Source: Prunella strophiata
Taxonomy: Eukaryota; Chordata; Aves; Passeriformes; Prunellidae
Length of the DNA: 64,000 nucleotides
Assembly: GCA_036583965.1 (NCBI GenBank)
Contig: JAZBQD010000028.1
Location: 1,674,001 to 1,738,000, forward strand
Direction of reading: 5' to 3'
The number at the start of each line of letters is the position of its first letter. The first letter of the stretch is position 1. The translations under genes were made by a program, and so were the position numbers. This document shows positions 24,078 through 37,921 of the stretch, piece after piece. The notes under the pieces are model-generated. The model did not search any database. It saw only the letters and a program-made list of their open reading frames with translations, and had not been told where the DNA came from.

Positions 24078-27059
24078 ACAGTTGTGGATATACTTGTATT
24101 TGCCTACTAGTACTAGAAGACTGTCAGTGTCTCTAAGAGCATAGTCTGGGCTAGAAACATTAAAATAAAGGAGAAACAGTCACAAAGAAGAAGAAAGGGA
24201 AAAGGAAACAATGTCCTTTTTTTTTTTTTTTTTAAATCAGAGCTTGTTTTTTTTCCACACTCTGTGTAATAACCCAGCAATGGAATGCAAATTAACATTC
24301 ATGGTTTTTTTAAACAATAGCCTTTGTGTTCTGAACCACACTGGCAAAACAGAACAATACAAAAAAAACACGATCACAAAATCTTTTTCCAGCAATGTGC
24401 AAACCAGTTTTGTTGGAAACATCTAACTGTGAGGGAATCTGTTTTGGAAAGTCATAATAAAGAGAAGCAATAAAGAGAAGTTGGAAGTCCAAGTTCTCTT
24501 TACTCAGTGGAGAATGTATTTAATTTTTTTCTCAAGCTGAATTTCAAACTGTTACATCACTGCAAATTCCATGAAGTCAGTATGGTCCTGGGCTCTAGGT
24601 CTAGGCAGCCAGGCTGAGCAGATATAAGCAAGGGCATAACTTGATTTCCAGGATTTTTGTTATCAATGAAAAATGCACTGAAAAGCACAGTGCTTCACTG
24701 TCAGAGACCTGATCACTCACTGTGCTTGCAAATACAGAAAACAGAATGTAGCACCTAAACCTATCACCTTTTGAGTTGAAGACACTGAGAAAGAATATTC
24801 ATGATACTTGATGTCAGCTTTACTTCTGAGTAGGAACATTAGAAGGTAAAAATACATGTAAAAGCATGCTTTCTCCTGAAAAAAAATTAAAGTTTTGAAA
24901 ACTAATCACATGATTGCAGTTACTGCTGGCAGGTGTCAGCTCCTGTGGAAAAGAATTTATCTGCTGCCCTATTAAACTGCTGTGTAATCTCTATTTAGGC
25001 CCAATCACTGCTTTCAACCCACATGTGTAAAATATCCCAACCTATCTTTACTTGTGGGCAGAACCACATGGTCTGAGAGACCTTCCTGGAAAGTGCTGAA
25101 AAGCTTTGCAGGACTGTAGAACATCTGTCATGAAGGTGTCACAAATGACACCTTGGCACATTGGTGTCAAGTACAGCCAGCTTGAGAGTTCACCTGCTCC
25201 AAGCATGTCCCACTCTGGGGGAGAGGCTGGGCACAGCCTGCTGTGGTCCAGGACAGCTCAAAGGGTCTCACTTAGGACAAATGTTTATAGGGTTGCAGAA
25301 GAGTTGGCTTTAGTCATAGTAATTTTCCATCCTGGCCACAATTAGGGTCAGTGACTTTCTTTGAAAGTTTGATAATAAAAATGTTGTTCCACTCAAATCA
25401 TTATTCAGGCTTGAAAACTAATTTTCCAAGGCTATTCTTTGAAAAACAGGAGCTGACAGAGTTTCTGACAAGCTCAAGAGGAGCTTAGTCCAGGTGCTGT
25501 TCATCAAGGCCAAGGCTTAATGGGTGTTTCTGAGATGATAGTGCAGCCCAAGGAGTGGGGCAGGACACACCACCACAGAAGGCAATCTTGAAGATACACT
25601 CCAAGGTGTTTCTGTCTACATTCTCTGAAATTATAACTGCCAACAGTTGTCACCACTCTGAAATCCTCTGTATAAATCATCAGAAGATATCCTCTCCATT
25701 AACAGGGGAGAATATACAAATTAACAAGCAATACCAATCATAATCCACTGAAGGGAGAAGGATCACCACAAGGACAATTGGTTTCTGTGTGTCTTTTCTA
25801 CACAGCATGCAGCTCTCAGCCATTTCTAGCCTGTGGTTACTCACTGAGGGTGAGCAGGTTGGCTGCTGCTGCTCTTTGAGGTTCTCTGCCACTATAAAAT
25901 GGACCAATGTCCATTTTAGAAATGCAGAGGAAGAGCAGGGACAAAATAGCGTATTTTGCATTATGCATTTAAAGCATAAAAACACAACAAAGCAAAAGTA
26001 GCTTAAGAGAGCTTTTTAGAGCTCTCAAAAGGGACAAGGAGAAAGTCAGAAATTAGCTACATCCCTCATTAGCTTTTGCCTACCTCACAAAGATTCTACT
26101 GGCATTACCTCTTACTTTTATAAGGAGGACCTCTATAGGAGAAAAGGATTTGATGATTCTGGAATGTTTAGTGTCTTGTTAAATATAATATGCTGAGCAT
26201 ACTTGTTTGAGAAAGTCTGTGGTTGCCTTAGCTTGTGGTCTACAATCATCTTACTATGATTAAACTGCATAAAATCTGGTATTATCTAAAGGTTTATCAA
26301 CTGGAATTTATTTTAACTGCAAACTCTGCCTTTAAAAGATACCAAAATTACTATTGTTATAAATCTGCATTAGTGACTGAACTTAAGACCATCTGCTCCT
26401 GGGGCTGTAACCCCAAAGAAGCCACAGAAAGGAAAAACTGTGAACTGCTTCCTGATATGCAGGACCTAGGGCTTTTTGCCAGGACAAGTGCTTGTGAACA
26501 AGACACTCAGAAAGAGAGACCCCATCGATCACTCAACTGGTGTTACCAGAATTCTGTAGACTGTTTCCACCACTATTCAGGTTTCAGTTTGTGGTTATTC
26601 TAAATCTGGTCCTGTACTTGCAATGCAGTTAAGTGATACTCAGAACAGGCCATGTAACTCCAGTCTTCACACAGACAGCACTTTTTTCCACCTGTCAGCT
26701 TGGACTTTCCCCCACCTCCCTGCAGCAGGACTCTTCTAGTCTCTCCTGCTCTGATTCAACACTGGGAATAACAGGGTAAAATAAGAAAAGCAGCAAGATT
26801 TCAAATTACTTATGGTGAAAAAATATTAATAATATCAAGTTGTTTTATTTTCTAGTATTTGTCTGGAGTAATTTTTAGGTTCCATTGCTAATATGGAGCT
26901 ATGGTATTATGTAGTTTTTTTCATATTTTTACAGAGCAATTAGTGTTGTTGAAATGTGTGCATTTCGAAAAGACCTGTTCAGGAGTTACGACTGTACAGA
27001 TCAGACATCCTGTGTTGTTTTTGACATCCTGTGACGTTTTCTTCACTGAGCTCTTGGTT
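24078..27059. other. Non-coding AT-rich DNA with short hairpins
   Basis: No supported gene. It includes a T-run at 24220-24234, a direct tandem of AATAAAGAGAAG at about 24457-24480, and three short perfect inverted repeats (25133-25154, 25895-25918, 26007-26026) described in the findings. Confidence 0.55.
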
Positions 27060-27195
27060 TGAAGGAGCGCTCGAGCAAGGCGGCCCCGGAGCGGGCGGAA
27101 AGGCCCGGCGGAGCAGCGCAGCCCAGCCCCGGCCCCGCGGTGCCTGCAGGGCGGCTGAGCCAGGGCTGGGCGGCTCCGGGCAGCTCACAGCGCTC
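27060..27195. promoter_or_regulatory. Very small CpG-rich patch
   Basis: About 135 bases are strongly GC- and CpG-rich (GGCGGCCCCGGAGCGGGCGG and similar), embedded in AT-rich DNA. It is below conventional CpG-island length. It could mark an unannotated promoter or enhancer, or be inserted GC-rich sequence. Open frames over it are compositional. Confidence 0.4.
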
Positions 27196-30117
27196 AGCTC
27201 TCACACAAACCTCAGGCTGCTTCTGTTTCCCAAAGCATTACCTGCCTACCATTCTCTCTGCTATACTGCCACGCTGGAAACTTTTCCCCCCATCAGACCT
27301 AAAATTCAGGGCTCATTCCAAAGCAGAACTCATTATCAGCTGGCTTTAGTTTTTCAGTCTCTGTGCAAACTGTGCTTATGACGACAGTAATAAACTAAAA
27401 TAAAGATTAAGCTGCAAACAGCCTGACCACAGAAGAAATTGGCAAGTGGTTTGGCTCATACTTCCTCTTTTTTTTTTCTTTTTTTTTTTTTTTTTTTTTT
27501 TGTACTTCAGGTTACAAAGAGGGATCTCATTGGCTCATCTAAACTCACTGCTAAATAAGCAGGTTTTTACTCCTTTTTCATCTGCTTGTCAGATCTGCAA
27601 AAGTAAGACCATGTACACAAGGCCACTGTTTTCAAATATAAATGTCACAAGTTGCACGTGTCAATATGCAGTGAATGGTACAGTAATGCAGCAGTTACTG
27701 AAATTTACCCTGAAGTACAGTGTAACATTTTTAACTCATCGCAGCATTATGGGACAGGATTTGGGGATCCTATTAATAGGAAGTGTATTAGCATTTATTT
27801 AAAAATAACCTCTAGCTTTACAGATCTATATCAAAGCTAAAAGCAAATGTACCCTGTAAAGTTAAACATTTAAAGGCAAGTGAACACCAGATTTGCTTTC
27901 CTTCAGTTTTATAATAATTTAAAAGCTGACAATTAATTTTCTAGTGTTTGTACTTATGAATGATCTCTTGGAGTTGACAATGCTGGAAAAATTTTCAATC
28001 AAAAATTATTCCAGTTTTTCAGCTTTCTGTGTCTAGGTAGCCTCTCTCAAAATAAACCCCCAATGATTTAATTAGCTTTACCTTACTTCAAAAGGCAACC
28101 TCTAGACTTTCCAGAGCATACAGTGAATGTAAGGAAGCAAGAGCTGAAGAAATACGCATGTCCTTTCCTCAAGTAAAGCAATTTTAGTGGTCCTACAAGA
28201 ACAATGTATCAGCATTGTTAGATCAAAAACTCATTGCTTTAAATACATAAAGCAAAATAATTTATGTTCTTATTTTTTGACATATTTCAGAATTCAACAG
28301 TAAAAGGGACAAATTCACCAAAAAAAGGTAGTTCACTAAAATCATAATAAAACTTCATTGATATAAATGTAATGAGTAAAGAAAAAATAGTGTACATATT
28401 TTCAGATATTAAAAACTATTCTGAAACTTGATTCTGCAAGTTGATTTTGCATTTGGAAAGACTGTTAAGTGGAACTTACTTTACAGCTATTACTTGCCTA
28501 TCTAATAATAGTTACCTTCAGATAGATTCCATCGGATTCTTTGTAATCATAATTTTCACTGCCAGTGAAAGTAGGTTTTCATTTCTTTTAAAATAAATCC
28601 TGGTTTAGATTTCATTTGGCAAACCTGCAGCATTCTCACATGCCAAGTCATACTCTGTCGTCTGCTTGATCTGATCTTGTTTCCTAGCCAGCTTCATAGT
28701 AGTAGGGTCGTAATAACAAGAATATGAAAATTGTTAAAGGAGTGAAGCAGTTCAACTTCCCTTAAGTTCCAGTCAGTGTCATAACAACACTTTGTGCAGG
28801 AGTATCCAAGACCTTCTTTATTTTACAGTGCCGATGATAATATTTCTTAGAAAGTGGAAAGTTAGGATTTTACATGTAAGATCACTCGTAACTCAGCAAA
28901 CTAAATAGCTGCTGTGTCATAATTGCACCAAGTCTTTGTCTCTTGAATACCTTGGTTTGCAGCTCTTTGTTTCACTGACCATAAACCACAGAGTTAAAAC
29001 ATAGTGCAAATAACAAAGTAAGAAGGGCTGTAAAATAGTGCTTTCATGGTGTCTTCCAACTGCTGTTATCAGATGTAGCAGAAGGTGCAAACTCAATTGC
29101 AGTGCATTAATAATGATAGTTTTTCTGGGCTTTTTATTTTAGATATTTGAATGGCCATCATGTTTTTCTTCTCTGCAGAAGAGGCAGTAGTGAATTACAA
29201 TGATGATTATAGGAACTACAATTAAAACAATTCCAGCTGCTCTGAAAAAAGTAGCTCCAGGCAGAGTTGGCCATGAGGTTCTGTTTTGAGTATACCTTGA
29301 GGTGTTCCTTTCCTGCCTTCTGTAAGTAATAGGCAAATAGCTTTAAGCTTTGTTGTAATCCAAGCACAAATGATGTCTTGGTGTTTCACTGAGTGCACCG
29401 GTGGCAAATACTGCGGAGATCAGCATGTGCAGCAAGATACTGATGAAGTGCCATCAAAGTAAGAGGTCTTCTGCCACTTGCTCCTTGTACTCCAAACAGT
29501 GTCCTCCAAACACTCACAAAATCAGGGGAGTTATCACATTAACTGTTTAGCAGATTGCACCAAGGTCACAGAGGAGGGAACAACAGAGCAGGTGATGGCA
29601 CAGGAGAAAATACTGCACTTATTTCTTCATTTGAAAGCATTCTCAAACTATCTCAGGTATTAACAACCTAGGTGAAATAATAACAATGTAATCATCTGTT
29701 TAAAGGAATGGGTTTTAGTACATTTTCTATATACACTGATACTGAGCATTTTCCCTCAGATGAATTACTAAACATGTTCATGATCTTAAAAGGCAGGTCC
29801 CAGGTTCTGTGAAAAAAAGAAAAACCCAAAGGTATCATAAGTTGTACAGTTAGCTTAATGCTATTTCTTCTCCACAACCATAAACATGATTAGCAGGTAT
29901 TTACAATAAGACAAGCTTTCCTGCACACAAGTAGCTGATTTTACTGTAACATGTAATATATTGGTTTTCATGGCTGAAAGAATATCATACTAGAACCTCT
30001 AAAGCATGTCCTTAACTTTCTCCTTTTGATGGCCATTTAGTAGGCAGGTAAATATAGAGAGTAAGGAAAAATATTCTTATAATAAGGATTGTTTGCAAAG
30101 CATTTTGGTAGGTAAAT
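27196..30117. other. Non-coding AT-rich DNA
   Basis: No gene is seen. A 35-base T-rich tract lies at 27467-27501. Remaining frames are short and unlike known proteins. Confidence 0.6.
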
Positions 30118-31150
30118 TGATTCACAGAGTCTCGCAATGGATACAGATGGAAGGCACCACAGCAGGCCATCTGTTCCCACCTCCCTGCTCTAGCAGGTTC
30201 ATCCCAGAGCACATGGCACAGAATCGCATCTGGATGGTTCTGGAATATCTCCAGTGAGGAAGACTCCACACTCTCTCTGGACAATCTATTCCAGTACATG
30301 GTCTCCTGCACAGTAAAGTTCTTCCTCATGTTCATGTGGAACTTCCTGTGGTTCAGCACCACTGAGCAGAGCCTGGTCCTTCCTCTGAGCCCTCCCTGCA
30401 GAGACTTGTGTACATGGGTGAGGTCCCCTCTGAGTCATCTCTTCTTGAGGCTGAGCAGGCCCAGCTCCCCCAGCTTTGCTCAGAAGAAAGATGCTCCAAT
30501 CCCTTCATCATCTTTGCAGCCTCTGCTGGACCTGATCCAGGAGCTCCATGTCTCTCTTGTGCTGAGGAGCCCAGAACTGGACACAGCACTCCAGATGTGC
30601 CTCACCAGGGCTGAGTCAAGGGGCAGGGTCACTTCCCTTGACTTGCTATCAATGGTCTTCCTAGTGCACTCCAGAATCTCATTGTCATCTTGGCCACAAG
30701 GGCTCACTGCTGGCTCATGGACAGTTTGTTATCCACCAGGACCCCCAAGTCCTTCTATGCAGAGCCACTTTCCAGCAGGTTGACCCGCACCTGCCTCGGT
30801 GCCAGGGTTTATTCTTCCCCAGGTGCAGGATCCTGCATTTGTCCTTTTTGAACATCAGATGGTCCTTCTCTGCCTACCTCTTCAACCTGTCAAGGTTCTT
30901 CTGAATGGCTGCACAACACTCTGGAGTATTGGCCATTCCTCCCAGCTTTGTGTCATCAGTGAACTTGCTGAGGAGGCATCTGTCCAAGTCATTGATGAAT
31001 AACTAAACAATACTGTCAATAAGTTAAACAATACTGGGCCCTGCATTGAACCTTGGGGGACACCACTAGTGCCAGGCCTCCAGCTAGACCCTGTTCCACT
31101 GATTACAACTGTCTGAGATCTGCCATGTAACCAGTTCTCAATTCATTTCA
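30118..31150 (-). mobile_element. Truncated CR1 LINE, about 1 kb
   Basis: The + strand reads as the reverse complement of CR1: CTCACAGTAAAG-like, CTTCCTGTGG, GGCTGAGCAGGCCCAGCTC and CCAGGTGCAGGATCCTGCA blocks occur in the expected order. On the minus strand the left part is the CR1 3' region. The right part encodes the end of the reverse transcriptase palm: a GVPQGS-like segment and [10 protein letters not shown], where intact CR1 has FADD. Frameshifts and stops interrupt it. The 5' part of the element is missing, and the 3' terminal ATTCTATG repeats are not visible. Confidence 0.92.
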
Positions 31151-34100
31151 TACTACTTCATGGGGCAAAGCAAGAACAAGCAAATGAAGAGATTAAGCTG
31201 CTGCACTGAGCCCTCCTGATGGTCCCTCAACTGGCAAGATGGGTAGTGCAGAGAAATAAACTTGCAATACAATAACCCTAATGTCTAAAATATATCAGCC
31301 TACAAAACTACTCTAGAATCTTTCACAAGCATTACATTTACTAGAGAAACAAGGTACATTCCTGATTGTATCTAGCTTAGTATGACATAATCTGTGCTGA
31401 ATGTTTACTTTCAAATATCCTAACAGATGTCAGTTCTGAACAGTATTTGAGGTAAAATTTTAGTCAGCAGGATATGATTTTTTATTTAAAGACAAATTGA
31501 CTTTGCCAGTTGTCACTAGCAAATTAAAGAAAACCTCACATATAAAAAAAATCTAAGTATAAATATTACATGCACAAAATCTTTGGAACTATTCTATTAT
31601 ATCAGTTCTTCACTGAAGTTTAGCTGTCTCAGAAACTTGTATTTCTGATATTTCAGTGCTTCCCCAATATCTAAGATTTTCTTATTTTTATGTAAATGGA
31701 GAATCTTTTAAATGCAGTCATAAATGCTGGGTTTACTTGAGGTAACTTTTAATTTATTTTTTATGTGATTTTCAGGCATCTTTAGATGCTCCCTGCATTT
31801 TACTAAAGTACTGAGAAGACTGAATTTAATACTTGAGAACAGAGACAAGCACCCAAATAAAAACCCCCCAAAAGCAAAGAAAATATTTCAGAGGCAAGGA
31901 GGGTGCTGTAAATATCTATAGAGTCTCAGGTTTTGTCTGTGTGATCATCATCAATTAAGAAAGTATTTATGTACACAAATACTACAGTTTAAGTACTTCC
32001 AAAGCAGTTGGGTAATTCCAGAGCATAAGTCCTTTTTTCAAAAGTCATATGACAGACTTGGTGGAAGCTTTCACTTTGCTCATGGCCAGCTGTCACTCAG
32101 CTGTTAGCCATAGGATTCCTCCTGACAAAGTTTCCAGGCTGCTTTGGAAAGCCCAGTGACCTCATTTTTATTACAATGAATACCAGCATGTGCTGGGCTG
32201 TTGGGTAACAGCAAGCCACAACACAGGTACTACAGATAATTTCTGTCTTAACAAAACCCTAGAGCAGACTTTCCATAGTTCACCTACAGTCATCTTCTTC
32301 CAGAATACTTCTGAGTACAAACAGCATATGGATGGGGGAGAGTCAGTATCTCTTACTGACTCTGCATGGTTCAAGAAGGTGACATAGAGTCTCCATAGAC
32401 TCATAGATGTGTGGCCTTTGGGCACATGGAGAAGAAATAAGCATTTAAAATTATTACATGGGCTGCAAAAAGTCTGTGGAAAATTACAGAGTATATGAAG
32501 TTTATTTTGATGAAAGTGTCAGGGACAGATATTGCATGTGCACAAGCTTTACATAAAAAGAGAAATATTAGTATTTTTCTGTTGTTTAAGCAAAAGGGGC
32601 CAGTGACTGCAGCTTCCCTCCAAGGGGCTGAATCACCACTTCCTGTCAACTTGTTAGCACTAACACATCACTTCAGAGCTACAGCTCCAAAGCTTCAAAC
32701 TGCTCCACACAGGCCAGCTTCTGTTTGTACAGTGCAGTCACTGAGCTACAGTTCAGCAGTGTCAATACTGGTGTCTGGAGCTATTTTTAAAGTGCACTGC
32801 ATTGTCATGAATCAGCCTTCTGGTCTCTTACTGTAATCTGTTTAGCATATGGCACATTTAGCTACTTCAGCCAGTTTTATATATGTATATATATCTATAT
32901 ATATGCATGGTAAGCATTCAGTCTTCCATTTATTGTGCAAAATGATGAACTCATTGAAAGGACGCATTAAATAAGCAGAAAACTGCTATTGTTTTTGTTA
33001 GAATTCTCAGAATAGACATTGTAGAATGAAACCAGAGTCCTGTGGTTGTCAGGGGCTCTAGAAAGTCAATTTTATGTGTGCATAGATAAGGAAAGCTTTG
33101 CTTAGTCATTCATCTATCAGTTGGTTGGTTCCTATGTATGGACAAAAGATAACAGTGGTTAAAGGGTCTTCTCTGCAGCTTAGATCTGTATGCTGATTAA
33201 GATCAGTCTGCAAGGCATGTGGTAAAATTTCAATTTATGAATTTTTACAGTTCTTGTAACAGAGTCATGGGGCCTGTTCACTCAAGTCTTTACCCACAAC
33301 ATATGGAAGTCTTCATCTTGTAGATTTTCCAATATTACAAAAGCTTAAAGAATGTTAACGCTGAGTTTGATAGGAAGTGAAGCCTATTTGTACATCAGCA
33401 ATGTTTCTACATGGAGCTAAAGCTTCCTTTTAAAAGTATCACAGACTTAATTTGGAGTTTTTATTTAGACTACATGGAAGTAAAATTATTTCATTTTAGC
33501 ATCTACAGGAAATAATAAACCCACAATATATCAGTTGTATTATTTCAGGCACTGCCCATGGACATTACAATGATAATATATTGATAAATAAATTAAGAAA
33601 TGTTTAAAGGAAATCAAAATCAGATTGCCACTCTAATGTGTCCTGTACTATCTTCTATCATTGCTGCATTCATTGACTTTCAAAACTCCAAACTAATTTT
33701 GACTAAATATCTTTAGAAATATTTAATAATCTGAAAGCAATATTTCATCGCTGCAGGAAACAAAAGGATTTTTAATACTTAAATATTTAGTGGCTGAAGT
33801 GGTCTGGTAAGGTAAATCAAAGACAATACACAGCCAGCAGAAGTAAACTCCCCCCGCTGAAGAGGGGCAGTTCGATCTGGCATCCAGGACCTGGTGTTCC
33901 CAGCTGCTCGGGCTGTGTCCTGGAGTGCCCCTGTCTCAGGAGCCTGGCTGGCCCATCCTGCAGCCAGGGCTGCTGCTGTGTGACACGAGGAGCAGCTCCC
34001 CCTTCAGCGGCTGGTAGCTGTGACAGCACTGACTCTACAGTGCTGGCAGTGCCGAAAACACGGCAGCTCCAAGGTGTCACACGCTTCCACCCCTCTGTGC

Positions 34101-36917
34101 TCCAGAAGAATGAGGGTCTCCTTTTCTGACAGCCCCATATGGGTGTCTGAGGTAACTCAGGGCGTTTTAAAAGGCACTGGAAGGCTCCATTTAGGAAACC
34201 GAATTTTATCCCAAATATCACTGCATGAGCAGCCTGCTGCTCTGATTCTGGCCTGCTTCTAACTGTAATCCTGATAGGAGAGGGACTTCAAACAAGGAAA
34301 AATGTGGATTACAGTGTGAGATGCTAGGAAGGCATCACTTGCTAACAGGTCAGACTGATGCTCAGATAAGGTATTTCTAAACTGTCTCTAATAACACAAA
34401 GCTGACTGAGTCTATTCTGAAAAAAATAGTCACATGATGACAGAAAATTATGTGTAATTCTAGCTAAAATAATGGACTGTCTTCCACTGAAGCCAAAGGG
34501 TACTGCTGGTTTCAATTGGACAGGACTGGTTTAAGATGGAAGTGTGGGAATTGATGCTGAATGCTTTCTAGTCTGTTGCAGTTTTATTCAGACTCATGAA
34601 AAAGAATGTTGTTAGCTATAGGTAAAATATTAAAAAGATAGGTCATATTCAAAAGTACTTTGATTTTGTACCAATAATCTATTCCCAAATTTAAGAAATA
34701 TCATTTGGAGAAGTTTCACAATACAAAAAGAGTATAGGAACATGGGGAACTTAAAGGACGAGAATGATGAACTAAAAATAATTCAGAAGTAGGAAAATTT
34801 TGTAAGTTTGAACCTACTGAGGCAATATTTAAAGACATCTATGACTCAAATCTTACTGTGCATATTCACTGAATAATATCAAGAATAATTTTCAAATATA
34901 TCTTGCAGAGTTTAAATATAAAAGTATATTTTCCAGAAATAGTTTTTCTTACTAGTAAAAATAATCTGGTTTATCCCCACTCTTTTGATGTTTAGCTACT
35001 GGGTATAGTTTTATTCTTTGAGTATAACACTAACTGTAGTCTTAAATTCATCTCTTTAGTGTTAAGAGTTTCATGTAGGGAATATCCCAGATTTTTATTT
35101 GGAAAAGACAACTTTTAAAAACAGATAAAACATCAATTTCAGCAGTATATTCATGCCTATCAAACCCTGATAGTTAAAGGAATATGATGTAACTTGACTG
35201 TATCTTTAAAGAAAGTTAACTTACCTTGTATTTTGTCTCTGTGCAAATTGGAGTACTTTTTGCATGTTTCCTTCTGTGTGCTGCTGAAACATTGCTCATT
35301 GTAAAAGAAGAAGCAAGAGAAATTAAAGAGAAGCAAAAATAGAGAAGTTATTTGGAAACCAAAATGTCTACAATACTTAGAATGTGAGTCCTTCTAGAGG
35401 CATTTCAGTTTTTTATACCATTGAAGACTCAAAAAGTAATAGCAAGAGATATAAATATTGTAATAAATTCAATAACCTCACAGCTACCATAGATTTACTG
35501 TGGCCTAAAATTCTACAGAAACAGAAAAAGTAACAAATCTCAGCTCTCCTTACTTAGAATGTAATTCTCCTGATTAATTAGCTGTGGTAAAGAGAATACC
35601 TGTTAATAGCCTAAGACATATTGTGCACAATTTAGCTGCTCTGATTCACAGAAAAGGGAACATATACAGTCATTGTCTTTTTGTTGTTGCTGTTATTTGG
35701 AATGATATTTTATTACTGTCAATATTCTTTGGGTTCTCAACATGTTTTCTAGCATTCCTCTCTGAAAGTATTACAAAAATCCTGCTTCCACCCAGGTAGA
35801 ATAGGAAAAAAAGTTAGATCTTTTGAAGTTTTTCTTATGGCATGAACTATATAAACTATTTAATTGCATGTAGGTTGCTTCAGCTGTCCCTTCAGACAAC
35901 TTAAACAGTTCAAAGGCAAGACTTCAAAATTTTTTCAATTTTTTTCAAAATTTTTAAAGAAATGCCTAAAAATGTTTCAGAAATAAAATATTTTAAAAAT
36001 GCTTTAATAATGGAATATTAGAAGCAATATGAGAACTAGGGAATATAATAGCCCATGGGAGATAGATTGATTTTTACAAGACCAATACTTGGTAAGGTAA
36101 GTATAGACAAGCATGATGAAGGGTGTGATTGAGAGAACATCCCTCCTTCTACATCAGCACTACCCATTCTCACTGCTTATTATTCAATTCTGCATCTCAG
36201 ATTGAATCACTGCTGGTTTTATGGAGTCCTGTGGTCTTTCAGGACAGGGAGGGTCAGGAGAGCATCTTCTACATGCTGTAGAAATAAATATCTATAAATA
36301 ATTATGTAACTGAAAAATGAACTCACCTTTAATGAAAAATCATTCCTGGGACTCTCTTCTTCACTTTTGAGAATCTCTAATGTATATTAATTAACTAATT
36401 CACTTATATAGTGAATTTTAACTGTGGAAACAAAACATAAGTGGCCTGGGAAACATGGGTGAAACAACCAAAAACCCTCCATATTTTTCATGCAAATTTT
36501 GGTCCCAAGCCTTAGAATGGCAACAGCCTTTCCCCCAAACTAGCTGTCAGTAACAGTCCTAAATAAGTAGCTGCAAGCTGGTATCCTGGGTAGAAAGCAG
36601 CAGCAACCAGGGGTATCTGCACCAGTAAATTTTGTATAATGACACAGGCACTGGGAAAAACATGTCTCCCATCTTCTCTGACTTGCCCTTGAAAGCTCCA
36701 CCTTTGCTCCAACCACCAGACATCAGCAGGCAGAATTGGCTGGTTCTTCATACTGAGTGTACCTTGTGGCTGTCTCCATGCACAAGTACCTGCTGAATCA
36801 GACTGACATTGCTACAACCCACTGCATTTTGCTGACACTTCTCAGACAGAGCTTGTGACTTAAAAGGGGCTGCAACATGCTTTCAGCAAGACCACAGTGG
36901 GCTTGCAGGCTTTGGGC

Positions 36918-36940
36918 TTTTTTTTTTTTTTTTTTTTTTT
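36918..36940. repeat. Homopolymer T run (23)
   Basis: A pure run of T residues bounded by GGGC and AGATATAA. No retroposed gene body is recognised next to it. Confidence 0.95.
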
Positions 36941-37252
36941 AGATATAATTTTATGAAATAGGGGTAAAAAAACCCACACATCTGAGAAGCTATATTATTG
37001 CTAGTTCTGAGGGAAAAAACCAAGTAGACAATATGCTGTTTTTGACCAGCAGAGAGGATGGAGGCCCTGCTCTGTCAGGTTATTATCCAACTGAAGATTC
37101 TCAGGGTACCATCACAACAAGCCAGGCTCTCTGGGTGACAGTGAGCTAAGACTGCAGAACTGGTAAGCAGAGTTGCAGCAACACACAGCCATCTTTCAGC
37201 TGACATCCTACAAACAGCAGCTGCCAACAGCAAATTAGTTGGTGGCTCTGTT

Positions 37253-37285
37253 CTGAGGCAGTGAGCAGGGCCTTTCACAGCACAG
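37253..37285 (-). repeat. Inverted dispersed repeat, copy A
   Basis: The reverse complement of this stretch matches 37889-37921 at 30 of 33 bases; weaker similarity extends ~45 bases on the upstream side. The two copies face each other about 600 bases apart. The family is unknown. Confidence 0.6.
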
Positions 37286-37888
37286 GCCATTTGGGGTGTG
37301 CTGTAATTGGGGTTTGGTAGGTGTGTGGCAAATTCAGGAAGTGCAATTTGCACCTCTTTGCGCCAGAAACAGAATGAGTCAGATCCTCGAAGCTTCAATT
37401 TCAGCTTTGCTGCTGCCTCCTCATTGTTCTGACTAATACAATGATTTCATACCAAGCTAAGTATGGTAAAAGGCAGCTGCATGGCCTCTAGGTTAGAGCC
37501 AGCTCATGCTGGCGTCAAAGCTAAAAGACTCCCACAGATTTCAGGGGAGCAGCTGCAGGCCACTCCAGCTACCTGTCAGCAAAATTATTAACTACATAAG
37601 AAACACACAAATCAAGATACATTTAACAATACAATACACAGCATCAGAAGTCATTAGCATCTCAATTCTTAGGTGTCAAATTTGAAACATCTGAAAGAGG
37701 CCAGAAATTCAGAAAGAACAAAGCAGATGGACATAAGACCTCTAACTTATTAAAAAACAAGAAACTTAAAATAGACAGCAACTTTAAATGGAAATCTAGC
37801 TCTCTAAACATATTAAAAAAAGCCCTAGAAAAATGTCCTGTATGGTTTTGGCCTCAGATGTCCCAAATTACTGCATGTCCCAGATGCA

Positions 37889-37921
37889 CTATGCTGTGAA
37901 AAGTCCTGCTCACTGCCTCAG
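37889..37921 (+). repeat. Inverted dispersed repeat, copy B
   Basis: This is the partner of 37253-37285 in opposite orientation, with core ATGCTGTGAAAAGTCCTGCT. The two frames also translate to similar short peptides (AVKGPAHCL versus AVKSPAHCL), as expected from nucleotide homology alone. Confidence 0.6.

Noticed and set aside
30298..30783. 161-residue + strand frame
   Set aside because: It lies antisense in a CR1 element and shows no independent protein similarity.
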